From contig CALESY010000003.1 of assembly GCA_937919945.1 (NCBI GenBank), positions 1 through 42,472 of the forward strand: 42,472 bases of DNA, given 5' to 3'. A model generated the notes under the pieces. It saw nothing but the letters and a program-made list of their open reading frames with translations, was not told the DNA's origin and ran no database searches. Positions 41,885 to 42,472 of this stretch are shown here, one piece after another (the first letter of the stretch is position 1; every line of letters begins with the position of its first letter). A program made the translations under genes and the position numbers. The stretch is from an uncultured Chitinophagaceae bacterium. Its GTDB lineage: Bacteria; Bacteroidota; Bacteroidia; Chitinophagales; Chitinophagaceae.

Positions 41885-42472
41885 TTATTTTTCAATCAGG
41901 TAACAACACCTATGCAGTTTACCCTGAAAATCGAATGGTGTAGTAGCCGCCGTTATATCTTTAATGTGTGGCGTTGGCAAGCTGTCTTTATCCAATACAA
42001 AATTTCGGTAGTTGTTGCTAAAATATATTTTACCACCATCCCTACATCCTTTCAATAGCTGCTTCAACAACCATACATGGTCGCGTTGCACATCAAAAGT
42101 TTCTTCCATGCGCTTACTGTTAGAGAATGTAGGCGGGTCACAAACGATGATGTCAAACGTATCAGCAGGTATATCGCGGATGATGTCCATTACATCGCCA
42201 TGTACAAATTCGTGTTTATCGCTATCATATAGTTTATTGTACTGCATATTGCGTTTAGCCCAGTTGATGTATGTTTTAGATAAATCAACCGAGGTAACAC
42301 TCGCTGCACCACCATGTGCAGCATAGACGCTGAAAGAACCCGTATAGCAAAACAGATTCAGCACACGTTTACCCTTAGCTTCTTCGCGTACCATATTGCG
42401 TGTAATACGATGGTCGAGAAACAAGCCGGTATCCAGATAGTCTGTCAGGTTGATGATAAAGTTAAGCCCGTT
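41885..42472 (-). CDS. rlmK: RlmK-type 23S rRNA methyltransferase, 3' part (5' end outside window)
   Basis: The open frame continues to the window edge, so the start is missing; about 195 residues are seen. It contains NLTDYLDTGLFLDHR, SAM motif I VLNLFCYTGSFSVYAAHGGA, VDLSKTYINWAKRN, and DPPTFSNSKRMEETFDVQRDH. These are nearly the signatures of the C-terminal RlmK half of E. coli RlmKL, which makes m7G2069 in 23S rRNA. Whether an RlmL half (m2G2445) is fused upstream cannot be seen. RlmI-type enzymes are a less likely alternative. It lies 24 bp upstream of the ABC ATPase gene on the same strand. Confidence 0.85.
   Translation of the reverse strand, partial: NGLNFIINLTDYLDTGLFLDHRITRNMVREEAKGKRVLNLFCYTGSFSVYAAHGGAASVTSVDLSKTYINWAKRNMQYNKLYDSDKHEFVHGDVMDIIRDIPADTFDIIVCDPPTFSNSKRMEETFDVQRDHVWLLKQLLKGCRDGGKIYFSNNYRNFVLDKDSLPTPHIKDITAATTPFDFQGKLHRCCYLIEK

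Noticed and set aside
1..42472. tRNA or rRNA genes
   Set aside because: I looked for T-arm signatures and long GC-rich structured stretches in the gaps and saw none; a covariance-model search would be needed to be certain.

Overview
This is a gene-dense chromosomal segment from a Bacteroidota bacterium, most likely of the Chitinophagales/Sphingobacteriales type. The signs are a short (285 aa) housekeeping sigma factor, two secreted proteins with C-terminal type IX secretion (T9SS) sorting domains, a TamL-type lipoprotein/outer-membrane barrel, a three-gene sdhC-sdhA-sdhB operon of the Bacteroidota type, and repeated matches to the phylum's -7 promoter element TAnnTTTG, some with a TTG/TTTG element 20-22 nt upstream. 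No rRNA, tRNA, CRISPR array, transposase or integrase was seen.

Layout. 1-7900: start of a truncated gene, a Trp-rich/Arg-rich secreted protein, a divergent ROK glucokinase and glucose/galactose MFS transporter pair, an NTF2-like protein, a glutaryl-CoA dehydrogenase, the primary sigma factor and a methyltransferase. 7900-13000 (minus strand): the operon maeB - BaiN/HI0933-type flavoprotein, a small membrane protein with its own candidate promoter, a DinB-fold protein and a Crp/Fnr regulator. 13050-15620: an accessory island (below). 15670-23300: TPR membrane protein, second GroES-like protein, methyltransferase + PAP2 phosphatase, DUF4476 protein, SpoU rRNA methyltransferase, TamL, arginase. 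23360-26900: succinate dehydrogenase sdhC-sdhA-sdhB. 27000-31700 (minus strand): D-Ala-D-Ala ligase, PASTA protein and a large T9SS protein in tight succession, then rhodanese and a conserved unknown. 31800-37600: small barrel-like protein, a C-terminal remnant of a DUF2461 gene, two alpha/beta hydrolases, a second T9SS protein, an RsmI-like methylase, a glycosyltransferase. 37680-42472: a long acyl-CoA dehydrogenase, a HerA/DUF853 ATPase, an ABC ATPase and the truncated RlmK-type methyltransferase.

The unusual region is 13056-15618. A single AT-rich gene for a Sll1717-type P-loop ATPase is bracketed by two inverted copies of an array of about 300 bp. Each array has five successive modules; each module has 3-4 direct copies of one 5-bp word (GCCCA, GCTCA, GTTCA, GTTCG, GTCCC) at 8-11 bp spacing, an AT-rich loop, then 2 copies of the complementary word. 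The two arrays differ mostly in loops, and at least one difference is compensatory across a predicted stem. A second, degenerate GTCCC-type inverted pair sits closer to the ORF, and other hairpin repeats (a GTCATTGC-type element and a composite palindrome) lie between. I infer either a mobile or cassette-like unit without its own recombinase, or an ATPase gene inserted among members of a structured dispersed repeat family. Genome-wide repeat searches would separate these.

The remaining genes are ordinary core and metabolic functions: TCA cycle and anaplerosis (sdhCAB, maeB), acyl-CoA oxidation, arginine breakdown, envelope biogenesis (ddl, PASTA, TamL, PAP2) and rRNA modification.
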